Positions 37,808-47,680 of a stretch of 64,000 nt of DNA are shown piece after piece. The notes under the pieces are model-generated. The model searched no databases. It worked only from the letters and a program-made list of their open reading frames with translations, and was not told where the DNA came from. Every line of letters begins with the position of its first letter. Position 1 is the stretch's first letter. A program made the position numbers and the translations under genes. This stretch comes from Flavobacteriales bacterium (GTDB lineage Bacteria > Bacteroidota > Bacteroidia > Flavobacteriales_E > Vicingaceae), in assembly GCA_905339165.1 (NCBI GenBank), contig CAJPFH010000028.1, positions 46,177 to 110,176 on the forward strand, written 5' to 3'.

Positions 37808-39878
37808 AATATTTCTGAATTAAATGAGAGAGTATTTTACACGCTGCTTCCGGAATTTTGGTTCCCGGCCCAAAAATTTCAAATACCCCTGCTTTATACA
37901 ATGCCTCATAATCGGTGGTTGGAATAACTCCTCCTGCAATAATTAAAATATCTTCTCGGTTGTATTTTTTTAATTCTTCTATCACAAGGGGTATTAATGT
38001 TTTGTGTCCACCGGCTAAAGAGGAAATGCCTAAAATGTGTACATCGTTTTCTACTGCTTGTTTGGCCACTTCTTGTGGAGTTTGAAAAAGTGGTCCCACA
38101 TCCACATCGAAGCCCATATCGGCAAAAGAGGTTGCTATTACTTTCGCTCCTCGGTCGTGCCCGTCTTGTCCCATTTTTGCAATCATAATTCTTGGTCTTC
38201 GACCGTCTATAGCAGCAAAAGAATCGGACAATTCTGTTGCTTTTTTATATGTTTTGTTGTTCATTGATTCTGAAGAATAAACACCGGTTATAATTTTAGA
38301 TTGGGCTTTGTATCGGCCAAAAACTTTTTCCATTGCATCAGAGATTTCTCCCAAAGTGGCTCTTTCTCTTGCTGCATTAATGGCGGCCTCTAATAAATTC
38401 TGATGTTCTGTTTCTGCGGCAGCAGTTATTTTCTTCAAGAGTATTTCTACTTTCTCGTTGTTTCTTTCGGCACGTAGTTTATTTAATCTTTCTATCTGCT
38501 GATTTCGAACTTTGGTATTATCTACATTTAAAATTTCTAATTCTGTTTTCTCGTTTGTTTTAAAAGCGTTTACTCCTACAATAATATCGATATCTGAATC
38601 AATTCTGGCTTGCCTTTTTGCGGCAGCTTCCTCTATTCTCATTTTAGGCAACCCTTTTTCTATTGCTTTGGCCATCCCTCCCATTTCTTCTACTTCTTGT
38701 ATTAAATCCCATGCCTTGGAAGCTATGTTATACGTTAACTCTTCGATAAGGCTAGAACCTCCAAATGGATCAACCGTTCGGCAAATTCCTGTTTCTTCTT
38801 GCAGGTAGAGTTGGGTGTTTCGGGCAATACGTGCCGAAAAATCGGTGGGTAGTGCAATGGCTTCATCTAATGCATTTGTGTGTAACGACTGGGTTCCTCC
38901 TAAAGCGGCAGCCATTGCTTCAATACATGTTCTTGCTACGTTATTATAGGGATCTTGTTCTGTTAAACTCCAACCCGATGTTTGGCAGTGTGTACGCAAT
39001 GCCATTGAATTTTCTTTTTGGGGGTTGAAGGATTTTACCAATTTTGCCCAAAGTAAACGAGCCGCCCTCATTTTGGCAATTTCTTCAAAATGATTCATGC
39101 CAATAGCCCAAAAAAAAGATAATCTAGGTGCAAAATCATCAATTTTTAAACCGGAATTTAAGCCCGTTCTTATGTACTCTAATCCATCGGCTAATGTATA
39201 GGCTAATTCTATTTCTGGCGTGGCTCCCGCTTCCTGCATGTGGTAACCGGAAATACTAATAGAATTAAACTTGGGCATGTATTGTGAGGTAAATTTAAAT
39301 ATATCTGCTATTATTCTCATTGAGGGTCTAGGTGGATAGATGTATGTGTTACGCACCATGAATTCTTTTAAAATATCGTTCTGAATAGTACCAGCAAGTT
39401 GTTGCGGTTGAACGCCCTGCTCTTCTGCTGCAACAATATAGAATGCTAAGATGGGAATTACTGCACCGTTCATAGTCATAGAAACAGACATTTGGTCTAA
39501 AGGAATTTGATTAAACAAAATCTTCATGTCTAAAACAGAATCTATGGCAACACCGGCCATTCCTACATCTCCTAACACTCTCGGATGGTCGGAATCGTAA
39601 CCTCGGTGAGTAGCCAAATCGAAAGCTACCGAAAGACCTTTTTGCCCTGCTGCTAAATTTCTGCGATAAAACGCATTGCTTTCTTCAGCTGTAGAAAAAC
39701 CGGCATATTGACGGATAGTCCATGGCCGAACCACGTACATACTAGCATAGGGGCCTCTTAAAAAAGGGGGTAATCCAGCTCCAAATTTTGGAAATTTTAT
39801 TTTGTTCGTAGAATTCCTTTCTGACTCTTCCTTTGAAAAATCAAATTTCAAGCTCGTATTTGAAAAATCTTTTCTCAT
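37800..39878 (-). CDS. mutB: Methylmalonyl-CoA mutase, large (B12-binding) subunit
   Basis: This enzyme interconverts succinyl-CoA and (R)-methylmalonyl-CoA with adenosylcobalamin, in propionate metabolism. The 692-residue subunit has the TIM-barrel CoA-binding domain ([86 protein letters not shown]) and a C-terminal cobalamin-binding domain with DGHDRGAKV (base-off His motif DxHxxG), then SSLAGGH and IIAGGVIP. The start overlaps the mutA stop in ATGA, so the subunits are co-translated. The epimerase and the MeaB chaperone are not in the window. Confidence 0.97.
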   Translation of the reverse strand: MRKDFSNTSLKFDFSKEESERNSTNKIKFPKFGAGLPPFLRGPYASMYVVRPWTIRQYAGFSTAEESNAFYRRNLAAGQKGLSVAFDLATHRGYDSDHPRVLGDVGMAGVAIDSVLDMKILFNQIPLDQMSVSMTMNGAVIPILAFYIVAAEEQGVQPQQLAGTIQNDILKEFMVRNTYIYPPRPSMRIIADIFKFTSQYMPKFNSISISGYHMQEAGATPEIELAYTLADGLEYIRTGLNSGLKIDDFAPRLSFFWAIGMNHFEEIAKMRAARLLWAKLVKSFNPQKENSMALRTHCQTSGWSLTEQDPYNNVARTCIEAMAAALGGTQSLHTNALDEAIALPTDFSARIARNTQLYLQEETGICRTVDPFGGSSLIEELTYNIASKAWDLIQEVEEMGGMAKAIEKGLPKMRIEEAAAKRQARIDSDIDIIVGVNAFKTNEKTELEILNVDNTKVRNQQIERLNKLRAERNNEKVEILLKKITAAAETEHQNLLEAAINAARERATLGEISDAMEKVFGRYKAQSKIITGVYSSESMNNKTYKKATELSDSFAAIDGRRPRIMIAKMGQDGHDRGAKVIATSFADMGFDVDVGPLFQTPQEVAKQAVENDVHILGISSLAGGHKTLIPLVIEELKKYNREDILIIAGGVIPTTDYEALYKAGVFEIFGPGTKIPEAACKILSHLIQKYSS

Positions 39879-41263
39879 TTTTTTTCATCTCTTTCTATCA
39901 ATTCAGCTATTCTGCATTCTTTAAAAGACTTAGCATTTGTATCCGTTGTTATAGAAGGGGTATAATGTATTGCCTCGCTTTGCTCTATAAGGGTTTCGTA
40001 TTTATTAATCCCCATCAGTATTCGCTTCCCTATTTTGTATTCTTGCAATTCTTTTTCTCGATTCTTTTTTATTTCATCTTGTATTTCATTCTTTGAAAGC
40101 GATTCTACCAAGCCTCCCGATTTTTCAATTTCTTTAAAAAACAACCATGCTTTTTTGGTAAACTCTGTTGTTAAACTCTCTATAAAATATGAGCCATTAG
40201 CTATATTTGGATAACTAGAAAAAGAGGCTTCATGAAATAGAATATTTCCTGTATTTCGGGCAATTCTTCTGCTAAATTCATCTGCATTCTTTAGGCTATT
40301 AAAGGGCAAAATAGAAAGTGTGTTGCATCCCCCAATAAGTGCCGACATGGCTTGAGTTGTAGTTCTTAAAATATTAGTATGTTCATCTTTTACCGTATGG
40401 TATCGCCTTGATGTTTCAGCATGAATATAGCAAGGACATGCATCTATTTTATAATGATAGGCACGGATTAGATTTGCCCATAATATCTGAAAAGCCCTAA
40501 GCTTTGCTATTTCGGCAAAATAATCGGTGCCTACAGAAAAGGTAAACTGTATTTTTGAAATAATTTCTTCTATTTTAAAGCCATGCTCCAATAGGTAAAC
40601 AATGTACTCGTGAGCATGAGCAAGAGAAAAAGATAATTCCTGAATAAAACCTGCACCCGCATTATGGTAGATAGATGCGTTTACATGCACGCTTTTTTGA
40701 ATTGGCAAATTATGTTCTCTTATGTATTCAAAGGTGTTTTCTAATGCAACAAAATCGTCCTTTTTTGAGACTAACCACCTGCCGCTTTGAGCAAACTGCG
40801 AGATCGGATCATGTTCAAGTAGATAACTTATTTTGTCGCTAAATATAAATGGGGTCGATGTTAAAAACAGTTGAACATTATCCGTTATATCAAAAGATAA
40901 CTGGATATTTTGCTCCGGTAATTTTTGTGCTGCTAATTTAACCTGGTTACAACTTCCGGAAAGGATAATCGATTTAATACCTCCCTCTATTGCTGTGTTA
41001 ATTTTTTCTATTGAATTGTCAGTATGAAAATCTGAAAATTTTTCTCTTAAAAGGACAGTATGATTCGATTCATTTTTTGTTTGAAAAAATTTTTCCGATT
41101 CATTTATCGAATTGGTATAAAATGGGAGAATACTTATGGTGTCTATTCGAGTAGATATATCCTCTATCGAAGAACCCTTAATTTCTTTACTAATTTTTTC
41201 ATTCCATTGTTCTTCAGAAATTTCCGAAAACTCGTTAAATTGAAGGGATGATTTTTTTTGCAT
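39875..41263 (-). CDS. mutA: Methylmalonyl-CoA mutase, small subunit
   Basis: The 462-residue partner of MutB carries the TIM-barrel part only: [55 protein letters not shown], and [24 protein letters not shown]. It lacks the cobalamin-binding domain that is retained in degenerate form in longer homologues, as expected for the non-catalytic subunit in many Bacteroidota. The frame extends to a TTG at 41290, but ATG 41263 ([16 protein letters not shown]) is preferred. It is coupled to mutB by an ATGA overlap and preceded by the FtsB-like gene. Confidence 0.92.
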   Translation of the reverse strand: MQKKSSLQFNEFSEISEEQWNEKISKEIKGSSIEDISTRIDTISILPFYTNSINESEKFFQTKNESNHTVLLREKFSDFHTDNSIEKINTAIEGGIKSIILSGSCNQVKLAAQKLPEQNIQLSFDITDNVQLFLTSTPFIFSDKISYLLEHDPISQFAQSGRWLVSKKDDFVALENTFEYIREHNLPIQKSVHVNASIYHNAGAGFIQELSFSLAHAHEYIVYLLEHGFKIEEIISKIQFTFSVGTDYFAEIAKLRAFQILWANLIRAYHYKIDACPCYIHAETSRRYHTVKDEHTNILRTTTQAMSALIGGCNTLSILPFNSLKNADEFSRRIARNTGNILFHEASFSSYPNIANGSYFIESLTTEFTKKAWLFFKEIEKSGGLVESLSKNEIQDEIKKNREKELQEYKIGKRILMGINKYETLIEQSEAIHYTPSITTDTNAKSFKECRIAELIERDEKK

Positions 41264-41333
41264 TGAAAATAATTGATTTCCGAACTTCAAATTTCATCAT
41301 TATTTCTATAAAAAGGATTGAGAAAAGTGTAAT

Positions 41334-41627
41334 TTACTTTTCCTCTACTATAATAAAAACTTCCTCATCGTCTTTTTTCATTAAATAATTTTCTCTTGCA
41401 AATTTCTCTAGTGTTTTGGTATTGCTGGTAAGTTCATTTAAATGATCGAGGGTTTGTTTTATCTCTTGAATATAATATTGCTTGTCTTCTAACAGTTTAT
41501 TTAATTCATTCCTATATGAAAATTGAGTAACTAAATTATTTTGATCGAAAAACAAAATCCAAATAAAAAATATTAAACCCGATAAAATGTATTTGTTTTT
41601 AATATATTTAAAAGCTACGCTGAACAT
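41334..41627 (-). CDS. FtsB/DivIC-type septum formation initiator
   Basis: A 97-residue bitopic protein with a membrane helix at about 15-28 (YILSGLIFFIWILFF) followed by a coiled coil (about 35-72) and the short conserved stretch LEKFARENYLMKKDDEEVFII, which matches the DivIC/FtsB family. The family acts in the FtsBLQ complex that activates septal wall synthesis. It lies on the same strand as gldN, after the strong gldN terminator, and before mutA with a 70-base gap. Confidence 0.88.
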   Translation of the reverse strand: MFSVAFKYIKNKYILSGLIFFIWILFFDQNNLVTQFSYRNELNKLLEDKQYYIQEIKQTLDHLNELTSNTKTLEKFARENYLMKKDDEEVFIIVEEK

Positions 41628-41695
41628 TTAGCTAAAGTACTTTCATTAACTGAAGATATTTGTTAAAAGGAAGGAAAATCTCAACATTATAATGT

Positions 41696-41737
41696 TTAAT
41701 TAAAAAGCCATGTAGTTATACATGGCTTTTTAATTAA
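41696..41737 (-). terminator. Perfect 19-bp hairpin terminator after gldN
   Basis: The arms 41696-41714 and 41719-41737 are exact inverted repeats of 19 bases around the loop GTTA. Each strand reads a GCCATGTA core followed by TTTTTAATTAA on the far side, so it can end transcription in both directions. It follows gldN by about 14 bases and closes the T9SS operon. Confidence 0.85.
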
Positions 41738-41751
41738 ATTTATTCTTTCCT

Positions 41752-42597
41752 TTAAAAGTTCCACATATCGTGTTCTAACTTAAAAAGCTCATCTTTAACC
41801 TTATCAGATTCAAGTAATTGATCTATAGGACTCAGGTATTCTACAAAATATCTTTCATATACATTAGATCGTTTTCTGATATAACTGGTAAACATTCTTT
41901 TCCAAAAAATATCATCAAAAGTTCTTCTTTCGGCATCATTTTGTCTGTTAAATACATCATAGTTAGCAAACACATAACGTGCCTCTGGAAAATAAATCCA
42001 AAAAAGAGGAGCATATCCACGAACAGTAACCCCGTCAGCATCAAGAACTTCTTTCATGGGTGCTATTCCTAAAATTCTAACATCCATAATAGAACGCTCC
42101 CTGTCGAAAATCCAATCTTCTTTAACCCAATACCTTCTCACTGCACCAGAAGTTACTTCAACAAAAGCACTATCTTCAACCATATCTCCTGTTAGTGTGT
42201 CTTCTCTAAATATTTTTTCCCATCCCCCCATTTTGGCCTTCGCCTCAGCTTTTGTCATAGGCAACTTAAATTCATCATCTTGCAAAGGATTATCGTATGC
42301 TGTAATGGTACCCTCTTCTACACCTTCTTTAATAACTTGAAACAAACTTTTACGATTATTAATAGGATCTAATGGGTAATAAAGAGGATGATTAATCTTT
42401 TCTCTTAAGTCCAACAGCCTCCACACACGAGTACTCCACATCACATCCGCTTCTCGTACATGAGTATATGGAATAACCCTACGGGTTGGGGTATGTTCTT
42501 TTATGTAGATACCGTCTAATATTTTATTTTGTGCCGATATCGGAACGCTAATACTCGCAAAAAATAAAACAACAAGTGCTTTCTTAAGAGTTTTCAT
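41752..42597 (-). CDS. gldN: Gliding motility / T9SS protein GldN
   Basis: GldN (PorN) is a periplasmic component that joins GldK in the ring under the outer membrane of the type IX secretion system. 281 residues with a signal peptide (MKTLKKALVVLFFASISVPISAQ). The conserved DVMWSTRVWRLLDLREKINHPLYYP block, the KWE-like GWEKIFREDTLTGDMVEDS and the EARYVFANYDVFNRQNDAERRTFDDIFWKR region are typical. It begins one base after gldM stops, so the genes are coupled. Only one gldN-type gene is present, with no gldO duplicate. Confidence 0.96.
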   Translation of the reverse strand: MKTLKKALVVLFFASISVPISAQNKILDGIYIKEHTPTRRVIPYTHVREADVMWSTRVWRLLDLREKINHPLYYPLDPINNRKSLFQVIKEGVEEGTITAYDNPLQDDEFKLPMTKAEAKAKMGGWEKIFREDTLTGDMVEDSAFVEVTSGAVRRYWVKEDWIFDRERSIMDVRILGIAPMKEVLDADGVTVRGYAPLFWIYFPEARYVFANYDVFNRQNDAERRTFDDIFWKRMFTSYIRKRSNVYERYFVEYLSPIDQLLESDKVKDELFKLEHDMWNF

Positions 42598-42598
42598 A

Positions 42599-44263
42599 TT
42601 ATATCACTTTTAAACTTACAGGAGATAATTCTCTAACCGTACCATCAGGCATTTTTACTTGAATCTTTTCAAAATAAAACTTCTGGTTCTTTTTTGCTGT
42701 GTTAATATAATCCAACGCTTTTCCCGCTAATCTGTTCCCTTGTATTTTCTCTTCCACTATCGCACCTTGTATTGATGTGGAAAATACATAAGATTGAACA
42801 GTTACGCTAATATCAAAATCAAAATTCTCCATCTTTGCCTGTATCGTTGCAGAAGCTTTTAATTGAGCCAAGGTTATGGTTTCAGATCCTGTTTTTCCAC
42901 CAACATAAGGTACAGGGTTTGGAATTCTTTTTACACGAAACTCCATATCTCCCATTCTTTTGTTTGCTCCATCAACTTCTGCACTTACCGTAATCTTAGC
43001 TGTGCCTGGATTAGAGACTCTCACCACATACCCATCTCTCCCACTTTTAGAAATAGAACCATTACTTATACTTGGTCTAACTTTATCCGCAGGAACACCC
43101 GGAGCAGAAACCGAGACAGGATTGTCTACTCCAATATAAAACACATTCATCTTTGTGGCCGATATTGTGGTAGTTGGCCTAGCCACCTGAAAAGTGGTTT
43201 TCCAAGGAAATTTTATAACTTTTCCTCCTGGAGCCTTAATATTAATTAAACCTTTATAAATAACTTCCCCTTCTGAATTTCCTTTGGTTCTAATTAATCC
43301 TTTGCCATCAGCAGAATTTGGTAACGAATCGTATGCACCCTTCATTACCGGGTTATTAGGGTCTGTTAAATCTACATCGCCACCATCCTTTGAGTAATAA
43401 ATTACAGGGCTTTGGGTTGTATCAAAAGCAGCCAAAAAAACATCTGCTTTAAAAGAATCTCCTACCAATATATAATTAGAATTTGCGATAACTGCTGGAG
43501 CTAACTTATTAAACTTAAAAGAGGAGGCATCAATTGCACTCATTAAATGTTTAACAACATCTGATTCGGCATTCCTAACGTCTGTTTGCATCTTAGAAAG
43601 AATGGTAATCACAGCGGCTAAGGGAATATGATAGAAATTCATTGATTCCCAATTGTTATCTGTTCCACTAGCATCTTTTTTATTTGAAAAATCAAATACC
43701 TCCTTTAAACTTTGTGCAATAATGGATTCCGCAGGCACATAACCAGCCAACTTATTGCTGAATGCTTCCATTTTTTGTTTTAGTTCCGATGCAGTTAATT
43801 CTCCAGATTTTGGCTTTCCTGGTTCTGCACCAATAAGAATATTTGTTGGTATATCATAATTATCCTTACTGCTAACATATTTCAAACCTAAAATGGTATC
43901 TTTTCCGTTAGCATCTTTTCCTCTAACTTTCTCTAAACTTTCTAATTTATCTGTTTGAAAAATTAGGTTCGCTTTAATTTGGTCTATATAATCCACTAAT
44001 TCATTCGCAGATTTTCTAACATCCTGAGCTTTATTCCAATAAGGCTCAACTTTTTGTTTATTCTCGTTGAATGATTTCTCAAAGGAATTATAATCCGAAT
44101 CGTTTTTATCTTTAAAATTTGATTTTGTTTTTTCTAAACCTGTGTTTACCAGTATAAATGCATCTAAAATATCCTTGGATACGTTCATCGCTAAAAGTGC
44201 GGTAAGTACCAAGTACATCATACCAATCATTTTCTGCCGTGGTGGTAATTTGCCTCCTGCCAT
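42599..44263 (-). CDS. gldM: Gliding motility / T9SS motor protein GldM
   Basis: GldM (PorM) is the inner-membrane-anchored shaft of the T9SS motor; its periplasmic part spans to GldK/GldN. The 554-residue protein starts MAGGKLPPRQKMIGMMYLVLTALLAMNV, the hallmark N-terminus with a single helix at about 12-30 that enters the GldL helices. The periplasmic part has the helical D1 domain (about 35-235), then beta-domains with the conserved ATKMNVFYIGVDNPVSVSAPG segment (about 375-395) and a C-terminal GKTGSETITLAQLKAS region. Gaps to gldN and gldL are 1 and 58 bases. Confidence 0.97.
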   Translation of the reverse strand: MAGGKLPPRQKMIGMMYLVLTALLAMNVSKDILDAFILVNTGLEKTKSNFKDKNDSDYNSFEKSFNENKQKVEPYWNKAQDVRKSANELVDYIDQIKANLIFQTDKLESLEKVRGKDANGKDTILGLKYVSSKDNYDIPTNILIGAEPGKPKSGELTASELKQKMEAFSNKLAGYVPAESIIAQSLKEVFDFSNKKDASGTDNNWESMNFYHIPLAAVITILSKMQTDVRNAESDVVKHLMSAIDASSFKFNKLAPAVIANSNYILVGDSFKADVFLAAFDTTQSPVIYYSKDGGDVDLTDPNNPVMKGAYDSLPNSADGKGLIRTKGNSEGEVIYKGLINIKAPGGKVIKFPWKTTFQVARPTTTISATKMNVFYIGVDNPVSVSAPGVPADKVRPSISNGSISKSGRDGYVVRVSNPGTAKITVSAEVDGANKRMGDMEFRVKRIPNPVPYVGGKTGSETITLAQLKASATIQAKMENFDFDISVTVQSYVFSTSIQGAIVEEKIQGNRLAGKALDYINTAKKNQKFYFEKIQVKMPDGTVRELSPVSLKVI

Positions 44264-44321
44264 TTTCTTTTTATTTTAATAGTTAAACTATACTTAATTT
44301 AAATTATTATGTTGAGTTAAA

Positions 44322-45131
44322 TTACCCTTTGTTAATATTCATTGCAGATAACATGTTTCCATAAACTGTATTAAGTGCAGACAAGTTTTTAGAAAGTTCA
44401 GCTATTTCTGATTTATATTTTTTAGTATCTTCCACAGAGCTATTCAGGTTTTGAAGAAGATCAGAAATACCCGCATATAAATTCGAAGTAGATTTCATGT
44501 GCTCATTTGCTCCTTGCAATTGTAATTCATAAATAGCGTTAAGAGCAGAAAGATTTTTTGACATCGCTTGCAGATGTTCTCCGGCAGCAGCCCCTGCTTC
44601 GTTCGAATTTTTCAATCCTGTTAACGACTCAGATGCCGCAGCATATGTATCAGATAATTCTCCCACCTTAGAAGCAGCTCCTCTGAGACTAGAAGCGTAC
44701 TCATTGGTAGCAACAGAGGCATCTGTAATATTTGTTAATTTTCCTGCGTTCTCGCTTAAATTTCTTAATCCATTACCCAAACTTTCGATTAATTCAGGGC
44801 CAATTTTTGCTTGTTCAAGCATATTGTCTAACTCTTCTGTAACAGTTTTTTTCTTTCCTCCATGTCCGTCTCCTCCATCCTCGTCATGCATTCCTGCTAA
44901 TTCAGGATAAACCAAAGTCCAGTCAATATCCATATGAGGGGGTTCAAATGCAGAAACAGCAAAAATCAAAGCCTCTGTAAGAAGCCCTACGGTTAACATA
45001 ATACCTGCACCAGGCCAGTGTTGAATTTTAAAAAGTGCACCAACAATTACAATAGATGCTCCTAATCCGTAAAGCAATCCCATTACTGTTTTTCCTTTTT
45101 TTGTGTGGAAAAGAAATTCTACAAATCCCAT
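44322..45131 (-). CDS. gldL: Gliding motility / T9SS motor protein GldL
   Basis: GldL (PorL) forms the inner-membrane stator-like ring of the T9SS motor that uses the proton gradient. The 269-residue protein has two membrane helices (about 16-35 and 42-60) joined by the FKIQHWPGAG turn, an invariant feature. A glutamate in helix 2 (Glu53, in LLTEALIFAVSAFEP) occupies the place of the conserved proton-related residue. The cytoplasmic part is helical with repeated LSALN(A/T)(I/V)Y segments, likely coiled coils. It lies between gldK and gldM in the usual order K-L-M-N. Confidence 0.97.
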   Translation of the reverse strand: MGFVEFLFHTKKGKTVMGLLYGLGASIVIVGALFKIQHWPGAGIMLTVGLLTEALIFAVSAFEPPHMDIDWTLVYPELAGMHDEDGGDGHGGKKKTVTEELDNMLEQAKIGPELIESLGNGLRNLSENAGKLTNITDASVATNEYASSLRGAASKVGELSDTYAAASESLTGLKNSNEAGAAAGEHLQAMSKNLSALNAIYELQLQGANEHMKSTSNLYAGISDLLQNLNSSVEDTKKYKSEIAELSKNLSALNTVYGNMLSAMNINKG

Positions 45132-45186
45132 AAGTTTAAAAATTTAATTGGTTAATAGATAGGTTTAGTTATTAATAGATAAAATC

Positions 45187-46473
45187 TTAGTTATAATCTT
45201 CTTTTGCACGACCAAGGAATGTCATTACATTTCTAAAGCCAATATAACACTTCGCAGTATCCTGATATTCGTATGTTCTTGTACCTGTTTGCAAATAGTA
45301 GCCAACATCTTTCCAAGAGCCCCCTCTAATTACTTTTCTCTTAAGAGCAGGAGGATCATTAGGGTTGGCATCATAAGAATAATCTAAATTCAAGTCGTGG
45401 GCAAAATTATACGCAGATTCATCAAATGCATTACTTGTCCACTCTGCTGCATTTCCAGCCATACAATATAATCCGAAATCATTGGGGTTGTAAGAATCAA
45501 TACGCACCGTATGAAACCCTCCATCATCAATGTAATTTCCTCGCAGGGGTTTAAAGTTACCTAAGAAGCAGCCACGAGCGTTCCTAATGTATGGTCCGCC
45601 CCATGGATATGGACTTAAATCCAAGCCACCACGAGCAGCATACTCCCACTCGGATTCGGTAGGCAATCTAAAATCATTCACTAGTATAGATCCTATTTCC
45701 AATAAGTAAGAACTTAAGAGTTGTGTTCTCCAAATGCTAAATGCTGTAGCTTGTTTCCATGTTACTCCAACCACAGGATAATCATCATATGCAGGATGCC
45801 AAAAATAATTTTGAGTTAATGGCTCATTAAATGAGTAAGTAAAATCGTGAACCCAAGCTAATGTATCTGGATAAACATTTACCTCATCTCTTTTAATAAA
45901 TACGGAACGATCTGTTAAGCCTTGTTCTCTGCTTTGACGAAGAGCTGCTGTTTTATAATCTATCCAATAATACTCGTAATTTAACTTACGGGTATCAATT
46001 TCCCTTCTTCTGTAAAACCTTTCGCTAGGCTGGTAGTAAAGAAATTCTAGAGCTTCCCTTACTTCTTGTTCTTCCCATTTAATTTTTTTGTACCAATCAA
46101 TTACAGGAGGATCTAATTCTTCACCGTAAAAATTTTCTGATATAACAAACTCTTCGTCTACCTCTTCTGCTAAAGCTCTTCTCGCTAAAGAATCTCTAAC
46201 CCAGTATACGAATTGACGATACTCATTATTTGAAATTTCAGTTTGGTCTATGTAGAACGCCTGAACAGACACAGTTCTTTGACCAGCTGTTTGAGCATAA
46301 GGAACATCCTGATCGCTGTTTCCCATGTTATAACTACCCATAGGCAAGTATAACATTCCGTAGGGATCTGGCTGATACCACATTTCCCTACCTTGAACAC
46401 CGATTAACTCTCCTTGATTCTTGGAACAAGAAAAAAGAATGATAGCGGCAATAAATGCTGTTATTCGTTTCAT
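45187..46473 (-). CDS. gldK: Gliding motility / T9SS lipoprotein GldK
   Basis: GldK (PorK) is an outer-membrane lipoprotein that forms the T9SS ring with GldN. The 428-residue protein has a lipoprotein signal (MKRITAFIAAIILFSCSKN, Cys at residue 16) and a formylglycine-generating-enzyme (sulfatase-modifying) fold: MGSYNMGNSDQDVPYAQTAG, YPVVGVTWKQATAFSIWR, LPTESEWEYAARGG, GNAAEWTSNAFDES and KVIRGGSWKDVGYY. It is a structural use of this fold. An unusually strong Shine-Dalgarno, GGAGGT, sits five bases before the ATG, in a phylum where such sites are often weak. Confidence 0.97.
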   Translation of the reverse strand: MKRITAFIAAIILFSCSKNQGELIGVQGREMWYQPDPYGMLYLPMGSYNMGNSDQDVPYAQTAGQRTVSVQAFYIDQTEISNNEYRQFVYWVRDSLARRALAEEVDEEFVISENFYGEELDPPVIDWYKKIKWEEQEVREALEFLYYQPSERFYRRREIDTRKLNYEYYWIDYKTAALRQSREQGLTDRSVFIKRDEVNVYPDTLAWVHDFTYSFNEPLTQNYFWHPAYDDYPVVGVTWKQATAFSIWRTQLLSSYLLEIGSILVNDFRLPTESEWEYAARGGLDLSPYPWGGPYIRNARGCFLGNFKPLRGNYIDDGGFHTVRIDSYNPNDFGLYCMAGNAAEWTSNAFDESAYNFAHDLNLDYSYDANPNDPPALKRKVIRGGSWKDVGYYLQTGTRTYEYQDTAKCYIGFRNVMTFLGRAKEDYN

Positions 46474-46497
46474 TTTACCTCCTTTTTAGTACTCTTG

Positions 46498-46513
46498 TTG
46501 TGATAAATCACAA
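46498..46513. promoter_or_regulatory. Palindrome TTGTGATAAATCACAA in the gldK leader
   Basis: A perfect inverted repeat of TTGTGAT around two bases lies about 25 bases upstream of the gldK ATG and about 27 bases downstream of a -7 box on the same strand. Its half-site TTGTGA resembles those bound by Crp/Fnr-family regulators, although the spacing (four bases between TTGTGA and TCACAA) is shorter than in E. coli CRP sites. It could be an operator or a small leader hairpin. Confidence 0.45.
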
Positions 46514-46539
46514 TTTTGCAGTGAATAGCGTTTAACGAT

Positions 46540-46547
46540 CAAAATTA
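46540..46547 (-). promoter_or_regulatory. -7 promoter box upstream of gldK
   Basis: On the minus strand the bases read TAATTTTG, an exact fit to TAnnTTTG. It lies about 67 bases before the gldK start in the 93-base gap after porP. No -33 TTTG at ideal distance was found. Transcription from here would give gldK-L-M-N its own start, independent of porP. Confidence 0.4.
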
Positions 46548-46566
46548 TATAAGGTTTCAATTTATA

Positions 46567-47553
46567 TTATAAAAATCGTACACTTTTGTATCGCTGCACT
46601 TTTGGTTCTTTTGTTATCTTTTTACAATACTTTAACATAATCTCAACACTTCCGCTACTGTAATTTCTTAATTGAGATAAAGTTAAATCATAAGCCATTC
46701 CTAATTTTAAGCCCGACAGGCTAGGTTGAACAGCAACAAAATCCATCCCAACCAAAAAAGCAGCCGCATCTTGCAATCTATAAGATAACCCTCCCCAAAA
46801 CATTTTATTGTATTCTAAATTACAATTAATATCGAACTGGGGCGAAGCCGGGTCTGTTTTAATAAAAACTGAAGGTTGTAAAACCATGGTGGGGTTTAAT
46901 TGATAATTGTATCCTGCCATAACATAAAGGTGGCGAGCAACAGCGTATTCTTGAGCCCAGTCTACAGCTCCGGCAACAGATGTTGTTGCAGGACCCTTAG
47001 CTTCGAATTTACCGGGAACCAAGTGTGTGGAAGATAACCCCACGTACAAATCCTCTCTTTGAAAGTAAATACCGAAACCTAAATCCATTGCCATATCGCT
47101 TGTGCCATTATCGGGAATGGAAGGATCTTTATGGTAATCGTCTGTAGAAATCCAGTCGTTATTAATGGACTTACTCATTAAACCACCTTCTAATCCTATG
47201 CCTAGCTTTCCTCCCATTAATCCTTTTTGCCATGCATAAGAACCTTTCAGCATTAATGTTTTCTCTGCACCCAATTGGTCTTGCCAAACGGTTAAGCCTG
47301 CACCATGTTGCTGACGAAATGCATAAAAACCTCCATCTACGCTAAACAACATGGTTTGAGGATTTCCTGCAAAACCCATATTTTGTTGACGAAACATTCC
47401 TACACCGCAAATTGTTCCAACCCCTCCAGTTCCGGCAACTCCTGCATTAACGCCTAGTCGGTTAAACATGTTTTGAGTCCATTGTGGGTCTTGTTGAGAC
47501 CATGCTGTTGACCCTAAAGCCAAAAGAACAGCAGATAGTAGAATTTTCTTCAT
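46567..47553 (-). CDS. PorP/SprF family type IX secretion outer-membrane protein
   Basis: A 328-residue protein with a signal peptide (MKKILLSAVLLALGSTAWSQQ) starting the mature part with QDPQWTQNMFNRLGVNAG, the typical PorP/SprF opening (Q-x-x-x-x-x-M-x-N...NPAYAG type). Alternating beta-strands (LGIGLEGGLMSK, DLYVGLSSTHLVPGKF, GGLSYRLQDAAAFLVGMDF, LKLGMAYDLTLSQL) suggest an outer-membrane barrel. SprF/PorP members help export particular T9SS cargo or link it to the motor. It lies directly upstream of gldK on the same strand, as in other Bacteroidota. Confidence 0.92.
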   Translation of the reverse strand: MKKILLSAVLLALGSTAWSQQDPQWTQNMFNRLGVNAGVAGTGGVGTICGVGMFRQQNMGFAGNPQTMLFSVDGGFYAFRQQHGAGLTVWQDQLGAEKTLMLKGSYAWQKGLMGGKLGIGLEGGLMSKSINNDWISTDDYHKDPSIPDNGTSDMAMDLGFGIYFQREDLYVGLSSTHLVPGKFEAKGPATTSVAGAVDWAQEYAVARHLYVMAGYNYQLNPTMVLQPSVFIKTDPASPQFDINCNLEYNKMFWGGLSYRLQDAAAFLVGMDFVAVQPSLSGLKLGMAYDLTLSQLRNYSSGSVEIMLKYCKKITKEPKVQRYKSVRFL

Positions 47554-47680
47554 ATTTAGTTTTTAAATAAAAAAGTGTAGGCTCTCTTTGCCTAATTGTC
47601 GGCTAAAATAAGTATTTTTATTTTTCTGTAAAAAAAGTTGAATACAATTTTATTAACTATTTGTTAATCAGCATAATATT

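Noticed and set aside
38000..39030. Short plus-strand frames within mutB
   Set aside because: mutB is intact and highly conserved here; the antisense frames have no support.
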